Shown here in pieces: positions 1 to 12,335 of a stretch of 64,000 nucleotides of DNA (positions are counted from its first letter, which is position 1; the number at the start of each line of letters is the position of its first letter). The stretch is from positions 87,739,975 to 87,803,974 of the forward strand of contig OX465285.1 of the NCBI GenBank assembly GCA_949987705.1, in the 5' to 3' direction. The notes beneath the pieces are model-generated. The model did not search any database and was not told where the DNA came from. It saw only the letters and a list, made by a program, of their open reading frames with translations. This DNA is from Thereva unica. Lineage: Eukaryota > Arthropoda > Insecta > Diptera > Therevidae. Position numbers and translations under genes: made by a program.

Positions 1-154
1 CCATCATACAATAATGCAAGGTAGGCTCGTAAGAAAAAGCTCTGTTTCCATCTTGAAAAGGTTTTACGATTTTTACATTATAAAAGACCTGAGTGACGTC
101 ACGAGGCAGCTTTTTCCCTTGTCACCTATAATCTGAGTCTCGGGACCTTTATGA

Positions 155-515
155 GCTTACCTTGTAATTATTGTACTATGGCGTTTACCCAGCCTGGTCC
201 TCTCTCTGCGGACAGACTGACTCTCGTGAACTAGTAAGTCGAACGGAATGACTCCAGCTACCACTATCACTGAGGGCTCGGAGACCCTCTTCGCTGCACT
301 GAGGCCATGCGTGCGATATTTTATACTCCGCAGTGAGTTGCTCCACGTCTCTGGTCCGTAGAGCAAGATGCACTCAGCAGTGCGCATGAGCGGACATCGG
401 ATGCAGGGTCTGAGGCCTTGAACGTGGGCCATGATCCTGCTAAGCTACGCGCTACCTTGCCCGTTGCACGCAGTATATTTACCCCGAAGGATAGTTTGTT
501 ATCAAGCGTCACTCC
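155..515 (-). mobile_element. R1/jockey-type reverse transcriptase C-terminal fragment
   Basis: Minus-strand frames read the end of a non-LTR reverse transcriptase. The upstream part (about 430-515) carries the post-catalytic word GVTLDNKLSFG. After a frameshift, 157-430 carries ILLYGPETW and VSEPSVIVVAGVIPFDLL, which match the R1-like connection between palm and C-terminal domain. The catalytic region and the rest of the element are missing. This is a dead fragment. The clade call rests on motif resemblance only. Confidence 0.7.
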
Positions 516-606
516 GAGGTAGGTACTTACGGCCTACGTTGATGCGATTGTCGCGCCTCTCATCCCGAAATCCCGAAGAAACTAGGCAAGAAACCGCATC
601 TTTTAA

Positions 607-690
607 AGCGGCACCGACAGCAGCGTATCCGTTGCGGTGACATCCCGCTCGGACCGCCAGCTAACGGCTCAAAGAAGAGAAGAAGAAGAG
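607..690 (+). mobile_element. Short copy of an RTE 3' end (inverted relative to the copy at 3.6 kb)
   Basis: About 80 bp beginning GCGGCACCGACAGCAG and ending in an AAG-rich tail match, on the opposite strand, the 3' end of the RTE element at 3606-3700. Only the last part of the element is present, as expected of a heavily 5'-truncated insertion. No target duplication was identified. Confidence 0.6.
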
Positions 691-3604
691 CTGCAAGCTC
701 AAGCCAGCGATTGTCCACCCAGGTAGAGATTCTACAAATTGTTTGGTTGAGGCGCATCAGCAGGGCTTCGACATCTCTCGTCCGCGGTACCCAACCAGGA
801 GACACCCTCTGGCATATCCAGACGCTCGAGCCCATTGTAGGAAATGTTACAAATATCGTGTTCCAGAAGGGAGCCTTGGGTGGCGCCAGTTTTTATCTCT
901 CTTCTTTGCAAGCCATCGTTTGTCGCAAGCCATCGTGTGTCGCAAGTCGTCGGTTTTCCGCACCCGCGTGTCGGCAGGGTCGATATTGGTATGGAGCTAC
1001 GCATTGAGCCTCACCATACGTTTTTACAATCACTCTACGGTCCACAGTCACAACTTATTTTCATCAGGTCGTAATCGTTTTGGTTTGACATGAAAAGTGA
1101 CAGTTGCTTTTGACAATTCAAATTCACCAGAGTATCGCTTTGACGCTTTGACAGCAAACCGCAGTTGCCGGGACTCAAGACCTCGGAACTAAATTGCAAG
1201 AGGGGAAGGGAAAATTTCCCCTCTTTTCCGATATCCCGAGAAAGTAAGAAAACGCAAAATTTCAAATATCCCATTTGTAGTAAACGAACAAAGCTAATGC
1301 TAGCTGAAGGTTCGATATTTTTACGCACATGACGCTGATACAAATTCACAAACGGAGTAGTTTTTGACAGATGTCTTGCTTCTAATTTCTGATCTGACAC
1401 TTTAACTCAGTATTTTTCTACTCGCGCGCAATGGCGCCATCTGTTGGAAAACGGTCGTTTTACATTTTTACTCGTAATATCATGTCACATAATGAGCAGA
1501 AATCGATAGTAGATCAATTTTCTTAACACTTTTGGATATTTACTACGATCTAAAATTTCAATTATTGTGTACTTTTTATAAAATCACTTTAAACAACTCT
1601 TAAATCACCTACGCACAGCGTAGTTTAACTAAAACTTAAAATCATAATAAAAAGCAACATGCTACTTAAGTAAACAAGCACTACAGGGTGTTTTATAGAT
1701 TAACAAAGGCATTGCCATAGCAGTATATAAATTAACGTTCACGCTTATCTCAACAAACCTGATTTGGATAAACAAATTCCTTCCCGAAGGCTAAATTAAA
1801 TTTATCCAATTTTAAAGACCAGCGTCAAAACACAGCAAAAAATTTTCGAGTGAAGTGTTGAAGGTGTGTTTTGACCTCATCCCAAATTGAAAAATGTGTT
1901 GGTGATGCTCCTTGTCATTTTTAACAAGGTCATCTTATCCTTTTCCTTTTTTTTAATTGTCTTTCCTAAATTCTTAGCTCATCAAAAAATAAATTCCAAT
2001 TCAAAGATTGGCCCTTGCTGGCCAAGACACCGCCTGGACCATGATATGAGTCAATTAAAGAATAGCGCTGTAATATGCTCGAGAGGATATCTGAGAGCTA
2101 TAACGTCTGATTATGGCTCTCCGGGCAGTTACCCTCTTGCTTGTCTGAATCCTTTGGGGAAATATTTTGAAACCCTTCAAATTTAAATGGCCCCCCAATT
2201 CTTCAGACCATGAAAGAGTTCTACCATCGAAAACGCCGCTCCCCATCCACCTTCTTGCCGAGCACAGACAGCAGCGCAATGAATACCACAAAAAGAGAGA
2301 GATATGTCCACTCATCCCATAATTTTTGAGCTAGCTAGAAAACGTCGAACCATATGTAGTAAGGCGGAGGATGCAAGGACATACATATATGTTCATCCAT
2401 ACATGCTGTGTAGCATCCAGCCCGTCACAGAATGAGGGTACAGTAAATATTTTCCACTCAAGAGGAAACTAACGGTCCATAACCTATTACGTTATTTCAC
2501 CAACGGTTCTAGCCCCCCACCCCGTTCCCCCCCCCCCCCCCCCCGGTCCCTTAATGATGAAACTGGATAGGGTTTTGTTCGTCTGTTCTTTTTCCACCGT
2601 CCTTAGTCAAATCCGTACCAGACTAGGCCCCCCACCACCGATGCTATAGAAAATTAAAGGATGCCAACCGAATGGATGCTAGGATCATTTCTGCTTAGAA
2701 TATGGCTTTTTCAAGGTGGAACAGAAAGGAAAGTGGGGAGCCCAGAGAAAGTGATATGGACGACGAAAAGTGTGCTCCGGTTGCTTTCTCAGGTGCCATA
2801 CACTGCAGTGTTTATTGCATGATTTTTTTCTCGTTCGGTGCTGCTTTCTCAGACTTTTTCTTTTATTCCAATTTCTTAAAGAATGTCATTGAGAGAGACT
2901 TTGGCGTAGGAAGTTTTCTTGGGTAATACCAAGGATTTTCTTACAATTTCTTGTAGGCACCAGGGGAAAAACGCACACACACACAGGAAATATCGATGGC
3001 AAAGAAATCTTCTCTATCGAATTGGAAAGCGATAAATTTCGGGCTGTAAGGATATTAGACAACAATTAATTCTTTTTGCCATTCAGTGGTGTTCTCGTTT
3101 GTAGATCCTTAAAGTAGAAAGAATTTAACATTTTATGAAGGAGTTTACGTAACTATATCGAGGGATTTCTGTGTAAAAATATAAAAAATTTAAACTTTGA
3201 AAACATCTGTTCCATCAAATCCCTCCAAATGCAACTTTTTTATAATCTTTAAAAAAAGCAATTTTTGTGTGAAAGACTAGATCTAGGAGGTATGCCTCTC
3301 TGTACTGTATACTCTGTAGTACTGAAATCACTAACCCGTAACTAATCGTAGAGATAGCAAAGAGTGGACCCCGGTAATCGAGATAGGTGAAAGAGAGCTG
3401 AGTTGGGTTGAGTGAGCTCAGATTCAACTCGATCCACGTTTATGACAGGGTTGGACCTGAGCTGAACCTACATAGTCATAAACGGATTATAAATAGAAAG
3501 AGCATTTACGAATGTGTCTTTGTATAGAAGTAAAAGACGAAGTTATACTAGGCTGTTGAATTCGACCCTCAGACCTTTGCGATAGCAGTCGATCACCTTA
3601 ATCC
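691..3604. other. Gene-free stretch
   Basis: I see no supportable gene here. ORFs up to 121 codons exist on both strands but have no recognisable motif and no coherent splice structure. Minor features are a short imperfect tandem of about 18 bp near 906-950 (GCAAGCCATCG repeated) and a cytosine homopolymer at 2527-2544. Confidence 0.6.
2527..2544. repeat. Poly-C tract (18 bp)
   Basis: Uninterrupted run of 18 C within a C-rich stretch. The length is likely variable and prone to sequencing error. Confidence 0.95.
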
Positions 3605-3605
3605 A

Positions 3606-4246
3606 TACCTTCTTCTTCTTCTTTGATCCGTTAGCTGGCGGTCCGAGCGGGACGTCTCCGCAACGGATACGCTGCTGTCGGTGCCGCTGGGTCTCGAACT
3701 CTATTCACGATTCGCTTCCATTCTTGCCAGTTTTTGACAATGTCTCGAGCCTCGGTAACTGATAATCGTTGATTCTCACCCTCGCCTCACCCTCGATATT
3801 CTTTAGCCAGGTTTTCTTCAGTGCCGATCGCTGGATTCTCCAGCCTGCGGGACGGTCTCGCCAGAGAAGAATAGTCATCATCCATTCGGCAAACATGTCC
3901 AAACCACCGTAGTCGACGTTATTGCATTTCTTCTTCTTCTTCAGTGTCTGCTGATCGCATCTTTTTCAAACTGTCTCGTTTCGAAGGCGATCGTGGAGTG
4001 TGACACCGAGGATCTACCTCAAGCATCGCATTTGGAAAGCCTCAAGCTTCTTAACGTCCGGTTTGAGCAGTATCCACGTTTCAGATCCATAAAGAAGAAT
4101 AGGAAGGATCAACGCTCGGTAGGTAAAGACGTACTTTTGTTTTGATGGAAATATTTATGCGTTTCCATATGCACCACTTGAGCGAGGCGAAGGTTGCTGT
4201 TGCCTGGCCGATGCGGCTGTGAGCGTCGGCCGCCGATGCCACTTTC
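3606..4246 (-). mobile_element. RTE-type retrotransposon, 3' part (RT C-terminus and tail)
   Basis: Minus-strand translation continues the RTE reverse transcriptase interrupted at 4247. Conserved words are SRIGQATATFASLKW, LPILLYGSETW, KLEAFQMRCLR and ILGVTLHDRLRNETV, then degenerate C-terminal sequence with frame breaks. The 3' end carries an AAG-repeat tail (about 3610-3625), a common type of end for RTE elements. Together with 5042-6395 this is one insertion, split by the 795-bp repeat. Confidence 0.8.
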
Positions 4247-5041
4247 GTTTTAGGAATTTAATGACCTTCAGTCAATAATTGCCTAAAATATTACAAGAGA
4301 AGATAACTCGGGTGTCTTCTTGTATGGAAAAACAAAGGTCAGTGGACTTAAACTTATTTTACAATATTAACAATTACAATCAAGACTATTAACAGGTATG
4401 AACATGGCAGGAAACCCAGACTGAGCTAATGCTTAATCACTGCGAAAAATGATATTCCCCAAAACAGAAATTACCTAAAGAAGTTTGGTCTAACGAGAGC
4501 TCCAAGACATCAGAAGGTGTCGGAATAAGGGTCTATATAGAGCACCATAACATTTCACTGTCCTGGCACATTCCATGTTCGTATAGTAACAAACTACAAA
4601 TTTTAAGAATTGTTGAGAATTTACTACGCGGAAAGCTTTTATGACGTAGGCATAACTATTCAATTCTTAAAGCTTATAAGCTTTTAAGCTTAAAGCTTTA
4701 ACTGGTGAGCTACTATCTGGCTATCCGGAAGGCCTATCAGACAAGGAGCCTCGATCTACATAGCCAAGCCTGTAAAAAATCTTTATGCTTGGTGGATGTG
4801 CTCCAAGATAGTGGAACGATACAGAAAAAAAAAACATAAGGTAACTCTTGCCTAGGTTTCTGAATATAAAAGCATAGATGGAAACGAGAAAGGGCGGCTC
4901 GGACCGTGGCTCAGAAATGAAGATGGTAGGCAGCCCAATAGGTGGGGTTAAAAACTCCTTGTTGGACTACTACTATCACCTGCTGGTAGCCAGCCGCTCC
5001 AGCGCACATCGTATTCCACAGCACACTGGAAACCTGTATTT
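4247..5041. repeat. 795-bp interspersed repeat, copy 1, inserted into RTE element
   Basis: Almost identical to 11537-12334; the main visible differences are an 11-bp insertion in the second copy and a few small indels. It begins TTTTAGGAATTTAATGACC and ends near CACTGGAAACCTGTATTT. It has no obvious terminal inverted repeats, no LTR-like TG..CA ends and no coding motif. It sits exactly between two parts of one reverse transcriptase, so it moved as a unit into that element. It contains a stem-rich core of AAAGCTT words at about 4633-4702. The class is unknown. Confidence 0.85.
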
Positions 5042-6395
5042 TCTTCATCCAATGATCCCAAATATTTGAACCTCGGAACCTGTTCGGTTTGGGTTCCATC
5101 GTTTTGAGCACTGGCCCTCGATCCGTCCGTTGTGAGCACTTTGGTTTTTTCCGCATTGATTTTCAACCCATATGACTGGGCGATGCGGGAAATGTCGTAT
5201 AAGATGTCCATTGCTTCGGCATCCGAGTCGTCGAAGACGGCGCTATCGTTGGCGAACATTAATTCGGTTACGAAGTTGTTGTCGTCGTATCGAAATCCGA
5301 GTCGTCTATCGAATGCTTTAAGCATAATCGCGTCGATCACAACATTGAAGAGAAGTGGTGAAGTGACTGCTCCCTGTCGGACACCCGTTTGAATCGGGAA
5401 CTCCTCGGATAAATCGCTTCGAATACGAACACTGCTGGTTGAGCCATCGTACAACGCTTGGAGAAGTTGGATGATTCTCCACAAGCTGTTCCAATGGATA
5501 CAATCGAAAGCGGATTTGAAATCGGTTGTACAGCTGGTGAAAGAATACTCTCCACCGCTGCAGGCGTTCTGAAGGGAAGTCACAAAAGTTCCATTCGATT
5601 TTTTTATGTTGGCATTTGTTGATGTTGTCTTGTCGCCTAACCGGCGGATTGTCTGGTACAGCGTCCGGTACTCGTGCTTCGACGCCGCTTCTTCCATGTC
5701 GGACGCAACGTTATTCCAGTTCGCTTCTCGTTCCAATTTCATTTCCTGTCGAACTAATTTGTTCAATCGTCGGTATCACTCAAAATCGACCTGTTTCAAT
5801 CACTTCCGCTGATCGACGAGGTCCAGACAGCTGTCCGAGACCCATGGCTGCGTCCGTTTACGGATAGGTGGACACAACTCAATTGCACACTCCACAATAG
5901 ATTCCGACAATTGCCTTTCTTTTACATCTATATCGTCTAGTATTGCGAGCGCCGCGAATTTGTTAGATAATGCCATTTGAAACTGTCGTCCGCTGGCCGG
6001 GTTCCATAGGCACGTCCAATTCTTCTTGAATGGTGGAGGTGCCGTTTTCTTTGCTCTTTGTATTCGCATCTGCAATTTTGCACGAACAAGATAATGGTCC
6101 GATCCGCAGTCGGGCCCACGTATTGCACGTACGTCATTGATCGTGGATCGGAATCTTGCGTTGATCAGAACGTAGTCTAACATCGCCGAGTCGTTGCCGG
6201 ATGGATTCGGCCAGGCAAGTTGGTGTTTGATTGGATGACGGAAAATGCTGTTGCCAACGATCAAGTTGTTTGACGATGCGAATGAAAGCAGGCGTAAGCC
6301 GTAGTTGTAGTTAATTACTCCGTCTCCAAATTTGCCCATGGTTCCTTCCCAGCCGGTTCGATCTGCTCCTGAATGTGCATTGAAGTCCCTTTTCT
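5042..6395 (-). mobile_element. RTE-type retrotransposon, endonuclease and reverse transcriptase part (degenerate)
   Basis: Read 5' to 3' from 6395 downwards. The fragment begins inside an AP-like endonuclease (GDFNAHSG, then GLRLLSFASSNNLIVGN, LDYVLINARFRS and the catalytic GSDHYLVRAK), typical of the RTE clade. The reverse transcriptase follows with TDFKSAFDCIHW, TGVRQGAVTSPLLFNVVIDAI and KINAEKTKV, ending at FKYLGS where the 795-bp repeat enters. The polymerase box that should read FADD reads FAND. The fingers region before motif A is too short, so the copy is internally deleted as well as 5'-truncated. It cannot encode an active enzyme. Confidence 0.85.
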
Positions 6396-8530
6396 TGTAT
6401 CTACAAGCACGTTATCCAAACACCTACTTCTTGGACGACCTACTGTTGTTTTTCTTGTTTACCTTTATCAACGATAGACGAAATCCGAGTTAGTATTCTT
6501 TTTCCCCCAGACCTACTAGTCTAAGCCTACTTCCACCATCACCGATCATGCAAAAGAACTAGCTCTCAATTACCAACTCTCACCACTTCGGGCATATCTA
6601 ATACCCAAAGTAGACACAGTATCCTTCACCTTTGTTAAATAAAAACATCCTTAAAGCACCCCTTAAATTTTCTAGTAAACATTTTGACAGGTACACAACA
6701 GAAAAAAAAACAAAAGGGGGGAAAACTCTCGTCATGACTTTGTGATTTATTTTTACCTAAACGCGACGGCTGAAGGCACTTCATCCCATCAGGACTCCGC
6801 CAACACGCTCTACATCACGTCAATGGATTTAAATTGAGTTGTAATGACTTGAATAAATCTCTTAGGGGGGAATTTTATGAGAAGACTATAAAAAAAATAA
6901 ATATTTTTTTTTTCTTCTGTGTATAAATTTATTACCTGAATTTTTTGCCGGAGCCCGATTTCACCCGCACAATGATTGGTTAAAACCTCAATAAATACTT
7001 AAGGGAGAATAAGAAATATTGACGACGTATACGACAAATCCGTAGGTAACCCCCATGGGTGGGATTATACATAATACATAATATATAATACATAATACAT
7101 AATATAAGATGTGAGTTTGATTATTATGTCCACATCGATTTATTTTTTCTTCATAAAGACGGGGAGGAAAGCCCCGAACTAAAAACGGAAAATGAATGGT
7201 GCATGTTGTGGGCCCCATAGGTGGATAATTGTGGGAGTTTTTGTTAGAAGTGGAGCAAAATGATAACCACATAAGCTAAGCCGCAAAGCAAAATCAATTG
7301 CCATAGAGATAAATGAAATTGCGTTTATTCAGCAGCAGACCAAGAGTCCTAGCCATGCCAGATCATCATCGGTTATAGCGGGGCTGCGTACATAGGGTTG
7401 TCTATACACTCTATACTGTATCTCTCTGAACTGCCCCTAGGAGGGCCTCTGTTGTATATGGATTTGCGGTCGCTTAAATAATAAAACAGAAAGCGAACTT
7501 ATCCTCTTAATAGCTCCTTTTTTTGTCGTTATATAGTATGTTGAAGCGATTCTCGGTAGTATGAAATTGTTATGTGATATCCTATCAAGGCGATTATATC
7601 CAGATGGAATATACTAATCCTCCAAGCCCTGGAATGCATTGCCGTAATTTTCCCTTGTTCATCCATAAAATTCTGGCTGTAACGACTTTAATTTTGTCGG
7701 TCATCTTTCATATTGGAAACGGAATGCTTAAAGAGAGAACGTCACCGACAAAATATCAAGCTGCAAAGGTTTACTTGGGGGTTGGCGCTCGAGTTTAAAA
7801 TCCCATACATAACTGGGGCGGCGTTCGCGGAGCTCAACTCTTCATCTCCGAGCGCTTTTCTAAGTCTAAAAGTGCTAATGAATGTCAGCTCATTAATCAT
7901 GTTTGCGGACTATAAAATATGAAGGATCTGAATGAGATTAACAGCAGAGAATAAACGCAGCCAGAGAGTTTAATAGAATCAAGTAGAAGGAGTCAATTAA
8001 AATTTCATAAAGTCAGTCCCGGTCCCGGGGACTCCTTTTCTTCCGCGTTTATGTATATACCTACCTATGCATATGTACATACATATATAGAGGGAAGGAA
8101 ACACGAGACACGTTTTAAAAATTCAAGAACGTAGAGCACTTTTGAAGCACATAAAAGCTATTTAACTTTGCATTTCGTGGCGGCATTCTTACTCTTTGAT
8201 ACAATGTTCACACGAAACAGAACGGGGGCAAAAAGTGGTTGCTTATGTTTATGTATATTTACTTATACATAGTATGTATGTATATATTTTGTTTAAATTT
8301 ACTGGAAAGGTTAATGGTGGAAAAAGAGTTTAAGAAATTGTTTCATGCTTGTAGAATGATGTAAAATGGGATAATTTAAGGATCTTTCTCGAAGGATTAT
8401 CGATTGTTTATTGTTAATTTTAATAGCTTATATCGTTGTTATCGTTGTTGAAAATGTGTTATTCTTTGTTGATATTCCCTAGTACCATTAATACACTCAT
8501 GTTTGTTTTCATATGAATTTGATTAAAGAT
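6396..8530. other. Gene-free stretch with simple repeats
   Basis: I found no supportable gene. There are AT-rich simple sequences: a CATAATA/TATAATA array at 7066-7106, and TACATA-rich DNA around 8048-8090 and 8250-8290. The open frames have no recognisable motif. Confidence 0.6.
7066..7106. repeat. ACATAAT microsatellite
   Basis: About 40 bp of imperfect ACATAAT/ATATAAT units. Confidence 0.85.
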
Positions 8531-8558
8531 CACTCATCCTAGAACGATAAGAAAATAC

Positions 8559-8680
8559 AGGCGGTAGCGATTGCGATTGCGGTGGCGATTGTGAATGCGG
8601 TGGCGGTGGCAATGGCGATAGCGGTGGCGGTGGCGATTGCGGTGGTGGTTGCGATTCCGGTAGCGGTGGTGAGAGCGGTC
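8559..8680. repeat. Hexanucleotide microsatellite (GGTGGC/GATTGC type)
   Basis: About 120 bp of interleaved six-base units GGTGGC, GATTGC and variants. On the minus strand it reads as a His/Arg-rich frame, which is a consequence of the repeat and not evidence for a protein. Confidence 0.9.
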
Positions 8681-8748
8681 AATATCAACGGCTATAGCGG
8701 TTGAGAGACCGAGTAAAAGCAAGCGACCAAGAAAGAGCGAACGACTGA

Positions 8749-8828
8749 GCGAGCACCGTTCCGACGAAGCAAGAGCGCCCGAGAAAGTGCGAGCACCGTT
8801 CTCACGAAGTTAGAGCGCCCGAGAAACA
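8749..8828. repeat. Tandem repeat, two copies of 40 bp
   Basis: Two adjacent 40-bp units beginning GCGAGCACCGTT, at 8749-8788 and 8789-8828, with only a few differences. A decayed third unit (CCCCCGTTCCAACGAAG) lies near 8935. The surrounding 8700-8950 is rich in GAGCGA/GAGAAA words and looks like an older, diverged array. Confidence 0.8.
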
Positions 8829-9185
8829 GCGAGATACAAAAGAGAGCGACCGAAAAGGATTGAACGGCTGAGAAAGAGAGAGCTACGAGAAATAGAGATC
8901 GACCGAGAAAAAACTACCCACCGACTGAGCAGCCCCCGTTCCAACGAAGTGAACCCTACGAGCGCTAGACCTCAACAAATTGCTTGAACCATTTCTTTTA
9001 TAGAATTTTGAGTCTAACTTCACATATTTTTTTCGCAAGTTTCATCATGTATTTTCATTCACTTTTCAAGCACTTTTATCGGTTTTGTCTTTGTTTGTTG
9101 CACTCGCTGAGTACGGTCTTCTTTGTTGGTTTTGGTAGGGTTTTTAGGATTTGGTCTGCACCACTGGTGAACTGGTAAGGTTTTT

Positions 9186-9230
9186 AGGGCCCCCAAACAC
9201 GGTCAAACTGGATGTACATCAAAGTTCAGA
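9186..9230 (+). repeat. Repeated motif shared with 13776-13820
   Basis: The block beginning GGCCCCCAAACACGGTCAAA is matched at 13776-13820 by GGCCCCCATACACGGTCAAA, with similarity continuing for about 25 bp (GTACATC.AAGT). Both are on the plus strand. They may be ends of one repeat family; no partner end was found for either. Confidence 0.5.
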
Positions 9231-9414
9231 GGTTTTTCGTTTATTTTGGTTTGCTTCAATGTATAAAGAACTTAAACATATTCAGCTTAATCAGTGAAAA
9301 CTATCGAATGTAATATAATAAATTGATGATCAAATTTACATAGAATTTTTTATTCTGAAAATTTTATTTTCAAACTATCATTGCATCGTAAATTACCGTA
9401 ACTATTTTAGAAAC

Positions 9415-9660
9415 ATATGTTCGTGTAATAGCAAACTCCAAATTGAAAGAATTGTTGGGAACTCACTACCCGGAAAGCTTTTATGACGTAGGCAGAAATT
9501 TTCATTTCTTAAAGCTTTTGAGCTTTAAAGCTTGAAGCTTTTATGATGTAGGCAGAAATATTCAATTCTTAAAGCTTATGAGCTTTAAATGTTGAAGCTT
9601 TTATGACGTAGCAGAAATATTCAATTCTGAAAGCTTTAGAGCTTTAAAGCTTAAATCTTG
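9415..9660 (+). repeat. Diverged relative of the 795-bp repeat with a tandemly amplified 60-bp core
   Basis: The start (TCGTGTAATAGCAAACTCC..., then GAATTGTTGGGAA, then GGAAAGCTTTTATGACGTAGG) aligns with positions 4578-4660 of the 795-bp repeat. The AAGCTT-rich core is then present three times in tandem with an exact 60-bp period: 9477-9536, 9537-9596 and 9597-9655. In the two full copies of the repeat this core occurs once. Confidence 0.75.
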
Positions 9661-11536
9661 AAGTCTTAAAAAATATAATCAAAATTCTAAAGAAGCAATT
9701 TTGTTACTCTCTATCTAAGAGTCAACATTTTTTAATTCTGGTTAGCGAGACGCTAACAAAATTCTCAAAATAATAAAGACACATTTTAATAGCCACAATA
9801 ATTTCCCGGCATTATTTAACTCCCAGTAAATCACCGGGTATTTTAAAAGGAGCTCAATTTTAATACCGAAAATCTTCCTATGAATCCTTAAACATTATTT
9901 TTCCCTTAAGGTCATTAGAATTCAAATTTTATTTATTAACTTGAAGTCTCAACACCCCTAGAAATTCCTGCACTGTCTTTTCCTCTGTCTCTCTTATAGT
10001 AGTAGAGCTGTACCTAAAATAGAAATGATATAACCACGAAACGTTTATTAACCGCGCGCACCATTTAATTATGTTGATGACGATCGCCCAGAATGCTTCC
10101 AGTATGAAACAGGGCAACCCTCCTTATCCCTTGAAAATATATACGAAAATATGCTAGAGAATCCGGTATCAGCATAATCGCTAAATTGCTAAGATAGATG
10201 AAAATGGCCATTAACATAGTCGATGAATTCAATTAGTAAGCCTCGAAATGCGATAATGGAGAAAATTGCATTGGGCAGACCTGCCGCCCCATATACATAC
10301 CCGCAAAACACAACACAGCCTTAAGCTGTTCGAATTAGGGAACTTACGTAATTGATGGCTCTGTGTGTGCGCTGTGAACTCGGCAGACTGTGCGGATCCT
10401 ATTTATTTTTTATGCATACAATATTCCGCTTTCTTCATTTGTTGGACAGAAGGAAAAAAACAAGAGCAGAAGGAAAAACGAATACGAAAATTTCCCAGAA
10501 TGTTTTTTTTTGTTCTTTTCTTCTAACGAGAAAATGCCGGATATTTTCAATTTCCCATTCGCATTATTTGGGTCGAATACGAATTTGTCCAGAAGAACTA
10601 CCCCCGAAAAAAAATAGGAGCAGAAGGAGATCTCACAGAGACACAGATTTTCGCATATTAGGGAACACACAGAGGCTTTTAGGGCTTCTTTGCCGTAAGT
10701 TCCTTTAACTTTTTATCAGTTCGAAATTGTTTAGATGAGAGCCTATTTGAACCGATGTTATCTAAGTTCTAGGACATGTTTGAAATAAAGGGTTTCATAG
10801 AGTTCACAAGTCGCCCCGGCCAAAGGGATGGGCTGCCATTGAAAGGAACACACGTTTTGCATAATATATCCGAGAGCGGGCTTTTATTAAAAAGTTTTCC
10901 CGAATCCTCAAATTATACCATATGCTGGCTGGGTGTAGGTGGTGGTGGTGGTACTAGCGGTCGGGTCAGAGCGAGAAGATTTTTTGGAGGGTGGTCTGTG
11001 AATGTGTTTCGGTCGGGGGGTAGCTCCACCGGCAAAATTGAAAAGATATCCCCAGAGGTTTTGGGATTATGAAAACAAGCATTTTACAATCTCACCCCGG
11101 GAAAACTAAAATATTATTTGTGAAGAGAGAGGTCTTTTTTGTTGTTGTTGTTTTTTTTTCTTCCCGGGTCGAATTAATTAGGATCATTCATAATTTTTGC
11201 ATAAATGAAAAGAATGAGAAAATTAAATCGGGAAAAATTTTCGAGCTTCGAAAATATGCAAATGTCCTGTGAATTGTACGGAATTTCTATATTAAGGATA
11301 CTTCATATTGAATTTAATTTACGGATATTTTATTCAGTTTTAGTTTATGGCTGAGTATTAATAACACAACCCAGATAGGATGGCCAAGATATCTACATGG
11401 GATGATAATGTAATTTGAGGAGTAATTTTTATGAACGATACCTGGATAAAATAAATGACATATTTGGTGATTTTAAGGGAGTTTTTGATCAAAGATAATG
11501 GCCTGAAAGAAAGGCCGATATCGATATCACATTAGA
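9661..11536. other. Gene-free stretch
   Basis: No supportable coding region. Open frames around 10.35-10.7 kb and 10.78-11.07 kb are low-complexity (Lys/Arg/Phe- or Gly-rich) and lack motifs. A short GGTGGTGGT run lies near 10945. Confidence 0.55.
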
Positions 11537-12334
11537 GTTTTAGGAATTTAATGACCTTCAGTCAATAAGTGCCTAATATTACAAGAGAAGATAACACGGG
11601 TGTCTTCTTGTATGGAAAAACAAAGGTCAGTGGACTCAAACCTATTTTATATTAACAGTTACAATCAAGACTATTAACAGGTATGAACATGGCAGGAAAC
11701 CCAGACTGAGCTAATGCTTAATCACTGCGAAAAATAATATTCCCCAAAACAGAAATTACCTAAAGAAGTTTGGTCTAACGAGAGCTCCAAGACATCAGAA
11801 GGTGTCGGAATAAGGGTCTATATAGAGCACCATAACATTTCACTGTCCTGGCACATTCCATGTTCGTATAGTAACAAACTACAAATTTTAAGAATTGTTG
11901 AGAATTTACTACGCGGAAAGCTTTTATGACGTAGGCATAACTATTCAATTCTTAAAGCTTATAAGCTTTTAAGCTTAAAGCTTTAACTGGTGAGCTACTA
12001 TCTGGCTATCCGGAAGGCCTATCAGACAAGGAGCCTCGATCTACATAGCCAAGCCTGTACAAAATCTTTATGCTTGGTGGATGTGCTCCAAGATAGTGGA
12101 ACGATACAGAAAAAAAAACATAAGGTAACTCTTGCCTAGATTTCTGAATATAAAAGCATAGATGGAAACGAGAAAGCCGACTTCAGGCGGCTCGGACCGT
12201 GGCTCTGAAATGAAGATGGTAGGCAGCCCAATAGGTGGGGTAAAAAACTCCTTGTTGGACTATTACTATCACCTGCTGGTAGCCAGCCGCTCCAGCGCAC
12301 ATCGTATTCCACAGCACACTGGAAACCTGTATTT
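11537..12334. repeat. 795-bp interspersed repeat, copy 2
   Basis: Second nearly identical copy of the unit at 4247-5041, same orientation, with an extra CCGACTTCAGG near 12178-12189. The flanks outside the unit are unrelated to those of copy 1, so the boundaries are well defined. No target duplication could be confirmed. Confidence 0.85.
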
Positions 12335-12335
12335 C

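Noticed and set aside
1035..1400. 121-codon open frame on the minus strand
   Set aside because: No recognisable domain, no splice context, and composition like surrounding non-coding DNA.
8534..8722. Open frame encoding a His/Arg repeat protein
   Set aside because: It is the minus-strand reading of a hexanucleotide microsatellite; no flanking coding signal.
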